A DNA stretch of 64,000 bases from QHXW01 sp035297145 (lineage in GTDB: Bacteria; Acidobacteriota; Terriglobia; Bryobacterales; Bryobacteraceae): positions 47,944 to 111,943 of the forward strand of contig DATGZN010000044.1 in NCBI GenBank assembly GCA_035297145.1, read 5' to 3'. A program made the position numbers and the translations under genes. Under the pieces are notes generated by a model. That model had not been told where the DNA came from and made no database searches. It saw only the letters and a list, made by a program, of their open reading frames with translations. Positions 17,347 through 26,142 of the stretch are shown one piece after another (position 1 is the first letter of the stretch; each line of letters begins with the position of its first letter).

Positions 17347-19356
17347 TCATTCACTTGCCGGCTTGGCTTCCAGCAGTAAATGCTTGTGGAATGAGATATC
17401 TAGCAGCGCCGTGGGGCCGCGCACAGTTCCGAGATCTTTTCCGTTCTCGTAATCGGTAACGCGATAGGCGCGGTTATCGAGTCCCCTTAGCTCGACCTTG
17501 CCAGTCCAATCAGGAGCGTAGAACGCGTAATACATGGCGCCGGGCTTGCGGATGGCGTGCGCTTCCGGACGGTCGAAGCCGATGTCGTAGAGACCGCCCA
17601 AGTATTCGCCGCGCGAAAGCATCTTGTCTTTATAGATGGCGACCCATTTCGTCCAGATCTGTTCCTTAGCGGGCGTGAGATCGTCGCGATTGCGGCCGGC
17701 CGAGTTGGGGGGCCAGGTGAACTCGGATCCCACAACGCCGCCGACACCGATGGTTGAGGCGAAATCGTCGTGGCCTGTGCTCAACTCCACGTGGTCGCCG
17801 AAATAGGCCGTGGCGTCTCCGTGAAGCGCTTTGAGCGTTTTGGCTTTGGAGCGCACCTGGAATGAACTTTCGGGATCGGAGGCCACACTCATATTGATAT
17901 ATGGCAGAGTGAAGAAATTCGCCGCGGTGCCGCAAGGGCACCACTCGACCAGCACGTCGGGCTTGATGCTGCGGGCAGTGTCGTAAATCATTTTGAAAAA
18001 CAGCGGCATGGCCTCGACGGAATCCTCCGGCCGCGTATGGTGGTGGGCGGGGTTGTAGCAGGGCGGTGCCCCATTCATGTGCATGCCGTCGAGCTTCAAG
18101 CCGTCGTAGCCCCAATCCCGGATGATCTTGACGACTAGCTTCCGGTAGTACTCGACGACTTCGGGAACAGCCGGGCAAAGATAGTAATCATCGAAGAAGG
18201 AGATCTTCTCCTTCGAGCCGTTGGCATTCAGCAGCAGGAACTCGGGATGCTTGCGGGCCAGCTCCGCTTCGGGCCGTGTACCCAAAGGCAGCCACCAGAG
18301 CTGCGCGCGGAAGCCCTCGGCGTGGATTTTATCCACTAGGGATTTCATGTCGGCGTCGCCATGGGGAAATTTGTCGGGTGCGAGAGCCCAGTCACCGTCG
18401 ACGGTCTCCCAGCCATAATCCACGCCGACCCAGTTGAAGCCGACTCTCTTCACTGTCGGCAGCGCGTTGATGATCTGGCTGACTTTGAAATGGCGCTCGA
18501 AACCCCAGGCGCACCAGATGGGCTGGAAGGCGCTCTCGGGGGCTGGGTTGAATTTCACGCCGTTCTGCTGCATGGCGTGACTGTAGTCCACGAGCGCTTG
18601 GAAGTAGTCGCCCTGGTGCACGACGACGAACGTCCGAAAGGTCTTTAAAGTTTCGCCGGGCTTGAGGACTTGATCTTTCTTATATGTGACGGCGAGGGTG
18701 GCGTGCTCGGCGTCCGGCATGGCTACGGGCACCGAGACCAGCTTCGGCGACATTTCCAGGTGGCCAACAGCGATTCCCACGTCACGGCGCCAAACGTCGG
18801 AAACGGGCGTGCCACCGCCGTAATCGCTGGCGTTCATGCCCATGAAATTGTCCTGGTGGAAGCCGGGCTTGAGCGGGACGACCCAGTCCGGTCGCTTTTC
18901 GTAAGAGCCGCTCTGATAGGACCAGAAGGCTTTGCCGGAGATGGAGTAGGCGTTGTTGGTCCAGGAGGAGATGTGGAGGTCCCGGGGGCCGGTGTTGGTG
19001 TATTCGACTTGAAAGATGGCGATCCTGGGGTCGAACTCACTCCAATCAACAAAGATTGTTTTCTTCAATGAGGGCGCTGTACCGCTTAGACGAGCGCGCC
19101 GTATGCCCATTGCCTCGTACATCGCCTCGCCGAAAGCGAAATCCAGGACGGGCTTGCCATTGACGATGAGGAACTCGCTCGGTGCGAAATCGCCTATCGG
19201 GATTTCGTTGCCGGCAAACTTTGCGACGACGCGACTGTGCATGGATTTGTCGAACTCAATGCGGAAGTTTTTGCCGTCTATTTCTCCCGAAGGTTCGGCG
19301 GAGAAGGATAGTGGAGTAGATAGCAGGACGAAGGCGAAAGTCTTTGGGAGGCGCAC
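17347..19356 (-). CDS. Secreted GH36-type alpha-galactosidase
   Basis: A 669-residue exported clan-D glycosidase. A signal peptide spans residues 1-20. An N-terminal beta-sandwich precedes the (beta/alpha)8 barrel starting near residue 275 (FQPIWCAWGFERHF, FNWVGVDYGWETVDGDW). The predicted nucleophile is D423 in YDGLKLDGMHMNG, the family's K-x-D motif, and the likely acid/base is D494 in NMSVASDPESSFQ. It should release alpha-galactose from oligosaccharides in the periplasm or outside the cell. The gene is divergent from the propeller sensor kinase with only about 55 bases between starts, which suggests it is that system's target. Confidence 0.88.
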   Translation of the reverse strand: MRLPKTFAFVLLSTPLSFSAEPSGEIDGKNFRIEFDKSMHSRVVAKFAGNEIPIGDFAPSEFLIVNGKPVLDFAFGEAMYEAMGIRRARLSGTAPSLKKTIFVDWSEFDPRIAIFQVEYTNTGPRDLHISSWTNNAYSISGKAFWSYQSGSYEKRPDWVVPLKPGFHQDNFMGMNASDYGGGTPVSDVWRRDVGIAVGHLEMSPKLVSVPVAMPDAEHATLAVTYKKDQVLKPGETLKTFRTFVVVHQGDYFQALVDYSHAMQQNGVKFNPAPESAFQPIWCAWGFERHFKVSQIINALPTVKRVGFNWVGVDYGWETVDGDWALAPDKFPHGDADMKSLVDKIHAEGFRAQLWWLPLGTRPEAELARKHPEFLLLNANGSKEKISFFDDYYLCPAVPEVVEYYRKLVVKIIRDWGYDGLKLDGMHMNGAPPCYNPAHHHTRPEDSVEAMPLFFKMIYDTARSIKPDVLVEWCPCGTAANFFTLPYINMSVASDPESSFQVRSKAKTLKALHGDATAYFGDHVELSTGHDDFASTIGVGGVVGSEFTWPPNSAGRNRDDLTPAKEQIWTKWVAIYKDKMLSRGEYLGGLYDIGFDRPEAHAIRKPGAMYYAFYAPDWTGKVELRGLDNRAYRVTDYENGKDLGTVRGPTALLDISFHKHLLLEAKPASE

Positions 19357-19411
19357 AAAACGCAGCCTATCATGCCTCGGGGCCAGCCGTTTGAGACTCA
19401 GGAATCGTAAA

Positions 19412-22393
19412 ATGGAAGCAGTGGACAGGATGATGCGCCGGCTTCTCCGAGTGCTGGTGTGGCTCAGTGCGGCCTTGGCCGCGCTCGCGCCGGTTTACGG
19501 CCTCGATCCGTCCCTTGCACTCACGCAGTACATTCATCGCATCTGGCAGGTGACGCAAGGCCTGCCGCAAGCCGCCATTTACTCTATCTGGCAAACACAT
19601 GACGGCTACTTGTGGCTGGGAACGCAGACGGGACTGGTACGGTTCGATGGCGTGCGCTTTACCTCGTTCGATAACCCGAACGTGCCCGGGTTGAAGAACG
19701 CCTGGGTGGGAAACCTGTTCGAGGACCGGCAGAACAATCTGTGGATCGGCTCGAGCGACGCCGGCCTGTTCCGGCTCCGCGACGGCATCGTGCAGCGGTT
19801 TTCGTCGGCCGAAGGTTTGCCGTCGGACGGCGTGCACTGCCTGGTTCCCGCCCGAAATGGCGACCTCTGGGTCTGTACATCGCAAGGAATGGCCCGCATT
19901 ACTGGCGACAAAGCCGTGGCGTACGGACCAGCGCAGGGACTTCCAGCAGGCGCCATCTTCGCCGCCACCGAGGCGCCAGACGGCACGTTGTGGCTCGCCG
20001 GTGAGCATTCGCGCCTGGGCTACTGGAACGGCAAAACGTTCCGCATCCAGCCGCTCAAATGCCTGCCCGAATACGGGAGCGTGCGCACCCTGCTTTCCTC
20101 GAACGACGGGACGATTTGGGTGGGAACGACGAACGGATTGATCCGTCTGAAAGCTGGCCAACAACATCTGCTCACCGTAAAGGACGGCCTGGCGGACAAC
20201 AGTATTTTCTCGCTCGCCGAAAGCAGCGATGGAAGCTTGTGGATCGGGACCAAGAACGGCTTCAGCCGGATGCGCAAGGGCGAGTCGGAGAGCTTTCGCA
20301 CCAACCAGGGACTGTCGCAAAGCACTGTATTCGCTGTGTATGAGGACCGGGAAGGCGATCTCTGGGTCGGGACCAAGCACGGGCTGAACCAGTTCCTGGA
20401 AGGGCGCGCGATTCCTTTTACGGCTAGTGAAGGCTTGCCCAGCAACGAGACGGGGCCTGTTCTGCAAGACCATCGCGGCACGATTTGGGTTGGTACGCTG
20501 GATGCCGGCTTGGGGCGGTTTGACGGACGCCGCGTCTCAGTGGTGACCACCAAAGAGGGTTTGCTTTCCAACTCGATCTACGCCCTCGCCGAAGACGCCC
20601 GTGGCGATTTGTGGGTCGGGACTGGCGGCGGGCTGAACAGGCTGCGGGAAGGCCGTGTGGCGGAGACGTTTACGCCGTCAAGTGGTTTGCCCGCTGGCCG
20701 CGTGCAGTGCCTGTTCCGCGATCATCGGGGGACACTCTGGATCGGGACCTCCGGCGGTCTTGCTGGGCTTCAGGACGGGCGGCTGAGCCATCCGGTAGGA
20801 AAGACGGCGGGGCTTTCCATTCTGGCGATCGGCGAAGACAGCGCCGGGCGTCTTTTCGTGGCCGGGGAAGGCGGCCTACGCGTCCTGGAAAATGGGCAAC
20901 TACGCGAGTTCGCACCCGACGGCATCCCGCTACGGGATGTGGATGCGTTATACCAGGGTCCGGAAGGTTCGCTGTGGATGGGAACGCTCGGAAGCGGGCT
21001 GCTTCTGTGGAAGGATGGAAAACTGTTCCGCTACACGGTGAAGAACGGCCTGTTCGACGACGAGGTCTACGGCATTGCGCGCGACGCACAAGATCGTCTT
21101 TGGATGGCGTGTAGTAAAGGCATTTTCGGTGTCAGCCGCTCCGATCTGCTGCGTTTTGCAGCCGGGCAAATCCCCAATTTCCAAAGCACGCCGTACAGCC
21201 CGACCGACGTGTTGCGCACCATCGAGTGCAAAGCCGGAGTGCAGCCGGCCGCCTGGACGATGCGGGACGGCAGCCTGTGGTTTTCGACCATCCGCGGCCT
21301 ACTGGTCATTGATCCGAAAAACCTGCTGCGCAAGCTCCAGGCGCCCGAAGTGGTCATCGAGGAAGTGACCGTCAACGGCCAAAGCGAGCGGCCCGCGGAC
21401 CTCAATCAACTCGCGCCGGACCAGAAAAACATCGAGTTTCGATACACCGGGCTGAGTTACCGGCTGCCAGGCCGCATTACATTCCGGCATAAGCTCGAGG
21501 GCTTTGACAAGAACTGGATCGATGCCGGCACCAGGCGCGAGGCGTACTACGCCAATCTCCCTCCGGGCACGTACCGCTTTCGTGTGACGGCCTGTAATGT
21601 GGACGGGACCTGTAATGACGCCGGAAGCACGGTGGCTTTCACGCTTGCTCCTTATTACTACCAGCGGGCCTGGTTCTGGCCGATGGTGGTGGCGGCGCTG
21701 GGCCTCGCCGCATGGCTCGTTTATCAGGTACGGATTCGGGCGCTCAAGAAGCATTTCCAGATTATCCTGGCGGAGAGGAATCGCATCGCGCGTGAACTGC
21801 ACGATACCTTGATCCAGGGATTTTCGGGCGTCACCATGCAGATGCAGGCGCTGGCCGCTCGTTGGCCGGGCTCCGAGGATCGGAAGGTACTGGAGGAGAT
21901 TGTCCAGGATGCAGGCGCCTCACTGCGGGAAGCCCGCCGATCCGTGGCGGGGCTGCGCAGCCCGAGCGGAACGAAATCAGGGCTTTCATCGGCCATCGCT
22001 GACGCGGCGCGCCAGATCACCGAAACCGGCGACATCCGCCTGCGCCTGGAACTGGATGAAGGACCTTCAAACCTCGGGGCGGAGGCCGAATACAACCTGC
22101 TGCGCATTGCGCAGGAGGCAGTGACCAACTCGGTGAAGCACTCCGGCGCCCATACCATTGAAGTGGCGTTGCAATCGGAGCCGGATGCAGTACGTCTATT
22201 AGTCAGGGATGATGGTTCGGGCTTGCCTGACGGCAATGGTGTTTATTCCGCGCCGGGCCACTATGGGCTCACGGGAATGAGGGAGCGAGCGACGCAGATC
22301 GGAGCGCGGCTCCAGGTGGAAAGCGCGCCTGGCGAAGGCACCACGGTGCGCGTCGTGCTGCCTGCCCACAAAAACGGCACTGTGGAAGCGTAG
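19412..22393 (+). CDS. Beta-propeller sensor histidine kinase (Reg_prop, Y_Y_Y, HisKA_3)
   Basis: A 993-residue one-pass sensor kinase. After a signal/anchor segment come 14 Reg_prop repeats of the type DGxLWVGTxxGL (about residues 40-640), enough for two seven-bladed propellers in the periplasm. Then follow a Y_Y_Y immunoglobulin-like domain (VTVNGQSERPADL to VAFTLAPYYYQ) and one membrane helix (FWPMVVAALGLAAWLVY). The HisKA_3 phosphoacceptor is RNRIARELHDTLIQGFSGV, and the HATPase has the N-box LLRIAQEAVTNSVKHSGA and G-box DDGSGLPDG. The layout is like Bacteroides hybrid glycan sensors but with a NarL-type partner. The ATG at 19412 avoids the long upstream extension that runs antisense to the GH36 gene. 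Confidence 0.9.
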   Translation: MEAVDRMMRRLLRVLVWLSAALAALAPVYGLDPSLALTQYIHRIWQVTQGLPQAAIYSIWQTHDGYLWLGTQTGLVRFDGVRFTSFDNPNVPGLKNAWVGNLFEDRQNNLWIGSSDAGLFRLRDGIVQRFSSAEGLPSDGVHCLVPARNGDLWVCTSQGMARITGDKAVAYGPAQGLPAGAIFAATEAPDGTLWLAGEHSRLGYWNGKTFRIQPLKCLPEYGSVRTLLSSNDGTIWVGTTNGLIRLKAGQQHLLTVKDGLADNSIFSLAESSDGSLWIGTKNGFSRMRKGESESFRTNQGLSQSTVFAVYEDREGDLWVGTKHGLNQFLEGRAIPFTASEGLPSNETGPVLQDHRGTIWVGTLDAGLGRFDGRRVSVVTTKEGLLSNSIYALAEDARGDLWVGTGGGLNRLREGRVAETFTPSSGLPAGRVQCLFRDHRGTLWIGTSGGLAGLQDGRLSHPVGKTAGLSILAIGEDSAGRLFVAGEGGLRVLENGQLREFAPDGIPLRDVDALYQGPEGSLWMGTLGSGLLLWKDGKLFRYTVKNGLFDDEVYGIARDAQDRLWMACSKGIFGVSRSDLLRFAAGQIPNFQSTPYSPTDVLRTIECKAGVQPAAWTMRDGSLWFSTIRGLLVIDPKNLLRKLQAPEVVIEEVTVNGQSERPADLNQLAPDQKNIEFRYTGLSYRLPGRITFRHKLEGFDKNWIDAGTRREAYYANLPPGTYRFRVTACNVDGTCNDAGSTVAFTLAPYYYQRAWFWPMVVAALGLAAWLVYQVRIRALKKHFQIILAERNRIARELHDTLIQGFSGVTMQMQALAARWPGSEDRKVLEEIVQDAGASLREARRSVAGLRSPSGTKSGLSSAIADAARQITETGDIRLRLELDEGPSNLGAEAEYNLLRIAQEAVTNSVKHSGAHTIEVALQSEPDAVRLLVRDDGSGLPDGNGVYSAPGHYGLTGMRERATQIGARLQVESAPGEGTTVRVVLPAHKNGTVEA

Positions 22394-23035
22394 ATGGCGG
22401 AAGAGCAACCAGGATCGCCCATTCGCGTGCTTTGCGCCGACGATCATCCCTTGATCCGCAAAGGCATCGCGTCGATCCTAGCGAACGAAGCGGACACGCT
22501 GCTGGTGGCCGAGGCATCCAACGGCCGCGAAGCCGTCGAGTTGTTTCGCACTCACAAGCCCGACGTCGTGCTGCTGGATCTCCACATGCCCGAGCTGGAC
22601 GGCGTCGCCGCAACCAAGATCATTCTTCAGGAATGCCCCGATGCCCGCATCATTGCCCTGACCAGCTACGATGGCGACCAGGAGATCTATCGCGCCCTAG
22701 ACGCCGGCGTTCGCGGGTATCTGCTCAAGGAGATGGTGCATACCGAGGTGCTGCGGGCAATTCGCCGGGTGCATTCCGGTAAGCGGCTCATCCCGTCCGA
22801 GGTTTCCGAGCGGTTGAGCGAGCACTTCCCGCAAATCGCCCTGACGCCGCGCGAGACCGAAGTCCTCGGTTGGGTTGCCGAGGGCTTAGGTAACAAAGAA
22901 ATCGCCGACCGTCTAGGCACGGCCAGCGGCACGGTGAAGAATCAGATTCAAACCATTCTGGGCAAACTCAAGGCCGCCGACCGTACGCAGGCGGTAACCA
23001 TCGCGATTCGGCGGGGCATCTTGCACGTGGACTAG
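22394..23035 (+). CDS. NarL/FixJ-type response regulator
   Basis: A 213-residue response regulator whose ATG directly abuts the kinase stop codon. The receiver domain (about 10-125) has the acidic pair in CADDHPL, the phosphoacceptor D62 in VVLLDLHMPE and the conserved lysine in YLLKEM. The C-terminal LuxR-type helix-turn-helix is LTPRETEVLGWVAEGLGNKEIADRLGTASGTVKNQI. It is the cognate partner of the propeller kinase and probably binds DNA as a dimer after phosphorylation. The divergent GH36 gene and the kinase operon itself are the natural targets; no operator could be assigned. Confidence 0.95.
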   Translation: MAEEQPGSPIRVLCADDHPLIRKGIASILANEADTLLVAEASNGREAVELFRTHKPDVVLLDLHMPELDGVAATKIILQECPDARIIALTSYDGDQEIYRALDAGVRGYLLKEMVHTEVLRAIRRVHSGKRLIPSEVSERLSEHFPQIALTPRETEVLGWVAEGLGNKEIADRLGTASGTVKNQIQTILGKLKAADRTQAVTIAIRRGILHVD

Positions 23036-23045
23036 ACCGCGGCCG

Positions 23046-25688
23046 CTACTCCGTCCGCAACGCCTGCATCGGATCCAATCGCGCCGCCCGCCGCGCGGGA
23101 ACATAGGCGGCTACCAGAGCCGCCGCCAGCAGAATCGCCGGCGCGCCAACGAACGTCCACGGATCGCGTGGCCCGACCCCGTAGAGCAAGCTCTTGAGTA
23201 ATCCGGTGAGCGCCAGCGCCCCCCCGAGGCCCACGATCGTTCCGCCGATCACCAGCCGCGCAACCGATCCCACCACCAGTGAGACCACGCGCCCCGGTTC
23301 CGCGCCCAGAGCCACGCGCACGCCGATTTCTCTCGTGCGCTGCGAAACCGAGTACGCGAGCACGCCGTAAATCCCCACCGCAGCCAGAGCGAGCGCCGAA
23401 ATCGAGAACCCCGCCAGCAGCACTGCGCTGAATTTCAGCCGTGCGGAATTCTCGCCGAGAATAACATCCATGGTTTGAACATCGGCAATCGGCTGCAAAG
23501 GATCTAGCCCACGGACGATGCGCCGCACTGGCTCCGCGTAGCTGAGCGGATTCCGCTCCGTGCGCACCGCAAAGGTCATAAACGTGAAACTCAGGTGAGA
23601 GTAGACGTAGTACACCGTCGGCATAGGCTCTGTGTCGATCGACCATTCCCTCACATCGCCCGCCACGCCAACGATCTCCCCAAATGGGTTCTCCGCGTCC
23701 ATCAGGACCCGAATCTTCTTTCCGAGCGGCTGTTCCCCACGCATATAGCGGCGCACGAATGCCTCGTTGACGATGAAACGGTAAGGGCTTGCTTCCGTGT
23801 CGTCAAGCGCTGTGAAGTCGCGGCCCTGCTTCAAAGGAATCCCCAACGTCCGGAAATACCCTGGCATGACGCTCCGCACCGTCGCATCCAACTCCTCACC
23901 TGGCTTCGCGGGCGGGCGGCCTTCAAACCGGACCCAGGTCCCAAATCCCTGACCGTTGAACGGCAGGTAGTTCATCACCGCCGCCGAGTGCACGCCCTGC
24001 AACCGCTCAATCTGCTCAATCGCACTCCGGAAAAACTGTGTGCGTTCCGAATTCTTATACCGCGCGGCAGGCAGCGGGACGCGGAACGTAAGGATATTCG
24101 AAGGATCCAGGCCCGGATTCAGCTCCTGCAAACCCACCAGGCTTCGAAACAGCAGCATCGCGCCCGCCAGCAGCACAACCGATATCGCAACCTCCACACC
24201 CACGAGCCATGCGCGGAAGTTACTTCCGCCCGTCACCGACCGTGTACCGTCGCGGAGCGCGCCGCTGAGATTGCCTCCGGAGACAATCACCGCCGGCGCC
24301 AAGCCGAAAATCACGCCCGTCAGTACCGAAAGCACCGCCGCGAACAGAAGAATTCTCAGGTCAAACTGGAGGTCCGTCGCTTTTGTCAGATCCACCGGCG
24401 CCAGCGCTACCAACCCATTCACGATCCACCGCGCCAGCACCATGCCCGTGACACAGCCGGATAGCGCGAGGAGCATGCTTTCCATCAGTAATTGGCGAAC
24501 AATGCGCCAGCGCCCCGCCCCCATCGACGCCCGCACCGCCATCTCCCGCCGCCGGGCGCTGTAACGCGCCAGCAGCAAGTTGGCAACGTTCGCGCAGGCG
24601 GCCGCCAGCAGCAGTCCGACGGCGCCGAGCAGCACCACGAGCGCGGATCTGGCCTGACCCAACATCGAATCGCGCAGCGGCTCCACGTCCGCTGTCCAGT
24701 TTTTATTGAATGTAGGGAATGCCGCTTCCAGCCGCTGCGCCAGCGCCCTCAGCCGCGCCTGCGCCGTGCCGTAGCTGACGCCCGGATTCATACGCGCTAC
24801 GCACAGCATCCATCGGCCCTCTTTGCCGCGATAGTCATACCCTGGATCGAGACCGAGAGGCTCCCAAAGATCCACGTCGCGGTCCCTGAAGTAAAACCCG
24901 CGCGGCAGCACCCCGATGATCGTTCGCGGCGTTGAGTTGATCTGCACCTTGCGTCCGATCACTTGCTCATCGCCGCCATACCAGTTCTGCCATAGCCGGT
25001 AGCTGATCAACAGAAGCGAATCGTCGTGCGCCGCCGCCAAATCCTCTTTCGCCGTGAACCGCCGGCCGCGAATCGGCTGCACTCCCAGCAGCGGCAGGAA
25101 ATCCGCGGTGATGCTCTGCTTGCCGAACTCTTCGGCACGATCTCCGTCGATCAGGACCGAGCGGCTGTCCCGCAATCCCGCCATCCCCTCAAAAACACCA
25201 CTCTGCGTTTTCCAATCGAAATAGTTTCCGGGTGAGACAACATTGTGGTCGTATCCTTGCACCCGGCTGGCCTCCCAGATCATGACCAACTGCGATGCAT
25301 CACGAAAGGGCAGCGGCCGTAGCAGCAAATGGTCCGCTACCGTGAAAATCGCCAGGCCCGATCCCAAGCCGAGCGTCAGAGAAAGAATCGCTGTGATGGC
25401 AAACGCCGGGCTGCGGCTGAGCCCGCGAAGTGCATATCGCACATCCTGCCACGCCGTTTCCAGCCACACCAGCGTCCAGCCGTCGCGCATCGATTCTTTG
25501 GTCGATTCCATCCCGCCGAATTTCACGAGCGCCGCTCGCCGCGCCTCTTCCGCGCTCATCCCTGCGCGCATATTGTCCTCGATGTGCATCGCCAGATGCG
25601 ATTCAAACTCCGCGGCCAGCTCCCGTTCGCGCCGGGCCCGGCCGCGCCATCCGGCCAGCCTGAGAAAGAACGCCCGCAATCGCCTCAT
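23046..25688 (-). CDS. ADOP-type ABC transporter permease (acidobacterial MacB-like)
   Basis: An 880-residue permease of the 'acidobacterial duplicated orphan permease' type: a short soluble N-terminal domain (LAAEFESHLAMHIEDNMRAGMS and the FGGMEST motif), then two MacB-PCD/FtsX repeats, each with one leading helix and three trailing helices. Coupling segments are RREMAVRASMGAGRWRIVRQ in the first half and RTREIGVRVALGAEPGRVVS in the second. No ATPase gene accompanies it, as is usual for this class. The ATG at 25688 overlaps the PadR stop (ATGA), so the pair is translationally coupled. Substrates of this class are unknown; efflux or stress-related extrusion is assumed from the MacB relationship. 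Confidence 0.93.
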   Translation of the reverse strand: MRRLRAFFLRLAGWRGRARRERELAAEFESHLAMHIEDNMRAGMSAEEARRAALVKFGGMESTKESMRDGWTLVWLETAWQDVRYALRGLSRSPAFAITAILSLTLGLGSGLAIFTVADHLLLRPLPFRDASQLVMIWEASRVQGYDHNVVSPGNYFDWKTQSGVFEGMAGLRDSRSVLIDGDRAEEFGKQSITADFLPLLGVQPIRGRRFTAKEDLAAAHDDSLLLISYRLWQNWYGGDEQVIGRKVQINSTPRTIIGVLPRGFYFRDRDVDLWEPLGLDPGYDYRGKEGRWMLCVARMNPGVSYGTAQARLRALAQRLEAAFPTFNKNWTADVEPLRDSMLGQARSALVVLLGAVGLLLAAACANVANLLLARYSARRREMAVRASMGAGRWRIVRQLLMESMLLALSGCVTGMVLARWIVNGLVALAPVDLTKATDLQFDLRILLFAAVLSVLTGVIFGLAPAVIVSGGNLSGALRDGTRSVTGGSNFRAWLVGVEVAISVVLLAGAMLLFRSLVGLQELNPGLDPSNILTFRVPLPAARYKNSERTQFFRSAIEQIERLQGVHSAAVMNYLPFNGQGFGTWVRFEGRPPAKPGEELDATVRSVMPGYFRTLGIPLKQGRDFTALDDTEASPYRFIVNEAFVRRYMRGEQPLGKKIRVLMDAENPFGEIVGVAGDVREWSIDTEPMPTVYYVYSHLSFTFMTFAVRTERNPLSYAEPVRRIVRGLDPLQPIADVQTMDVILGENSARLKFSAVLLAGFSISALALAAVGIYGVLAYSVSQRTREIGVRVALGAEPGRVVSLVVGSVARLVIGGTIVGLGGALALTGLLKSLLYGVGPRDPWTFVGAPAILLAAALVAAYVPARRAARLDPMQALRTE

Positions 25689-26026
25689 GAGGCTTCCCCG
25701 GGCGTAAGAAACCGTGCAATGATCGCGCTGGTCTCTTCCCACTGCCGCGCTTCTTTCTTCACCTGATTCCGGCCCGCGCGCGTGAGCCGGTAGTATTTCG
25801 CCTTGCGATTGTTGTCCGAAACTCCCCATTCGGAGGCGATGAATCCCTCCTGCTCCAGCTTCAGCAGGGCCGGATAGACCGTCCCGTAGTTGATCGCCAA
25901 CCGGTCGCCGCTGGTCTGCTCGATGCGCCGGGCGATCCCGTATCCGTGCAGCGGCCCCATCGCCTCCAGTGTCTTCAGCACCATCAGAGCAAGCGTGCCC
26001 TGCCAGATATCGGTCTTGTCATCCAT
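25685..26026 (-). CDS. PadR-family transcriptional repressor
   Basis: A 113-residue PadR-like winged-helix protein: LMVLKTLEAMGPLHGYGIAR is helix 1 and the turn, INYGTVYPALLKLEQEGFI is the recognition helix, and NRKAKYYRLTRAG is the wing. The C-terminal helix (KKEARQWEETSAIIARFLTP) serves dimerisation. The one-residue overlap with the permease start marks a two-gene operon that is standard in acidobacteria. A perfect 18-base palindrome 15 bases upstream of the ATG is the likely binding site, giving negative autoregulation relieved by a small aromatic or lipophilic ligand; the ligand is not known. Confidence 0.94.
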   Translation of the reverse strand: MDDKTDIWQGTLALMVLKTLEAMGPLHGYGIARRIEQTSGDRLAINYGTVYPALLKLEQEGFIASEWGVSDNNRKAKYYRLTRAGRNQVKKEARQWEETSAIIARFLTPGEAS

Positions 26027-26041
26027 GGACTTCTATTGGTC

Positions 26042-26059
26042 CCCCATACAAGTATGGGG
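26042..26059. promoter_or_regulatory. Perfect palindrome upstream of PadR, likely its operator
   Basis: CCCCATACAAGTATGGGG has 8-bp perfect arms around two bases and lies 15 bases upstream of the PadR start codon. Its ATAC-GTAT core resembles sites described for other PadR repressors (ATGT/ACAT-type half-sites). No convincing -35/-10 pair was found beside it. Confidence 0.7.
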
Positions 26060-26142
26060 TTAGGTCCTATGGGAATGCAATAGAAAAGTGGCGGTCGGAT
26101 GCGTGTTCGGTCGCTGCCGATGATTCATAGTACGCTCTAGCA

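Noticed and set aside
23595..24464. A 289-codon plus-strand open frame opposite the ADOP permease
   Set aside because: Extremely rich in Arg and His, typical of a shadow frame of a membrane-protein gene.
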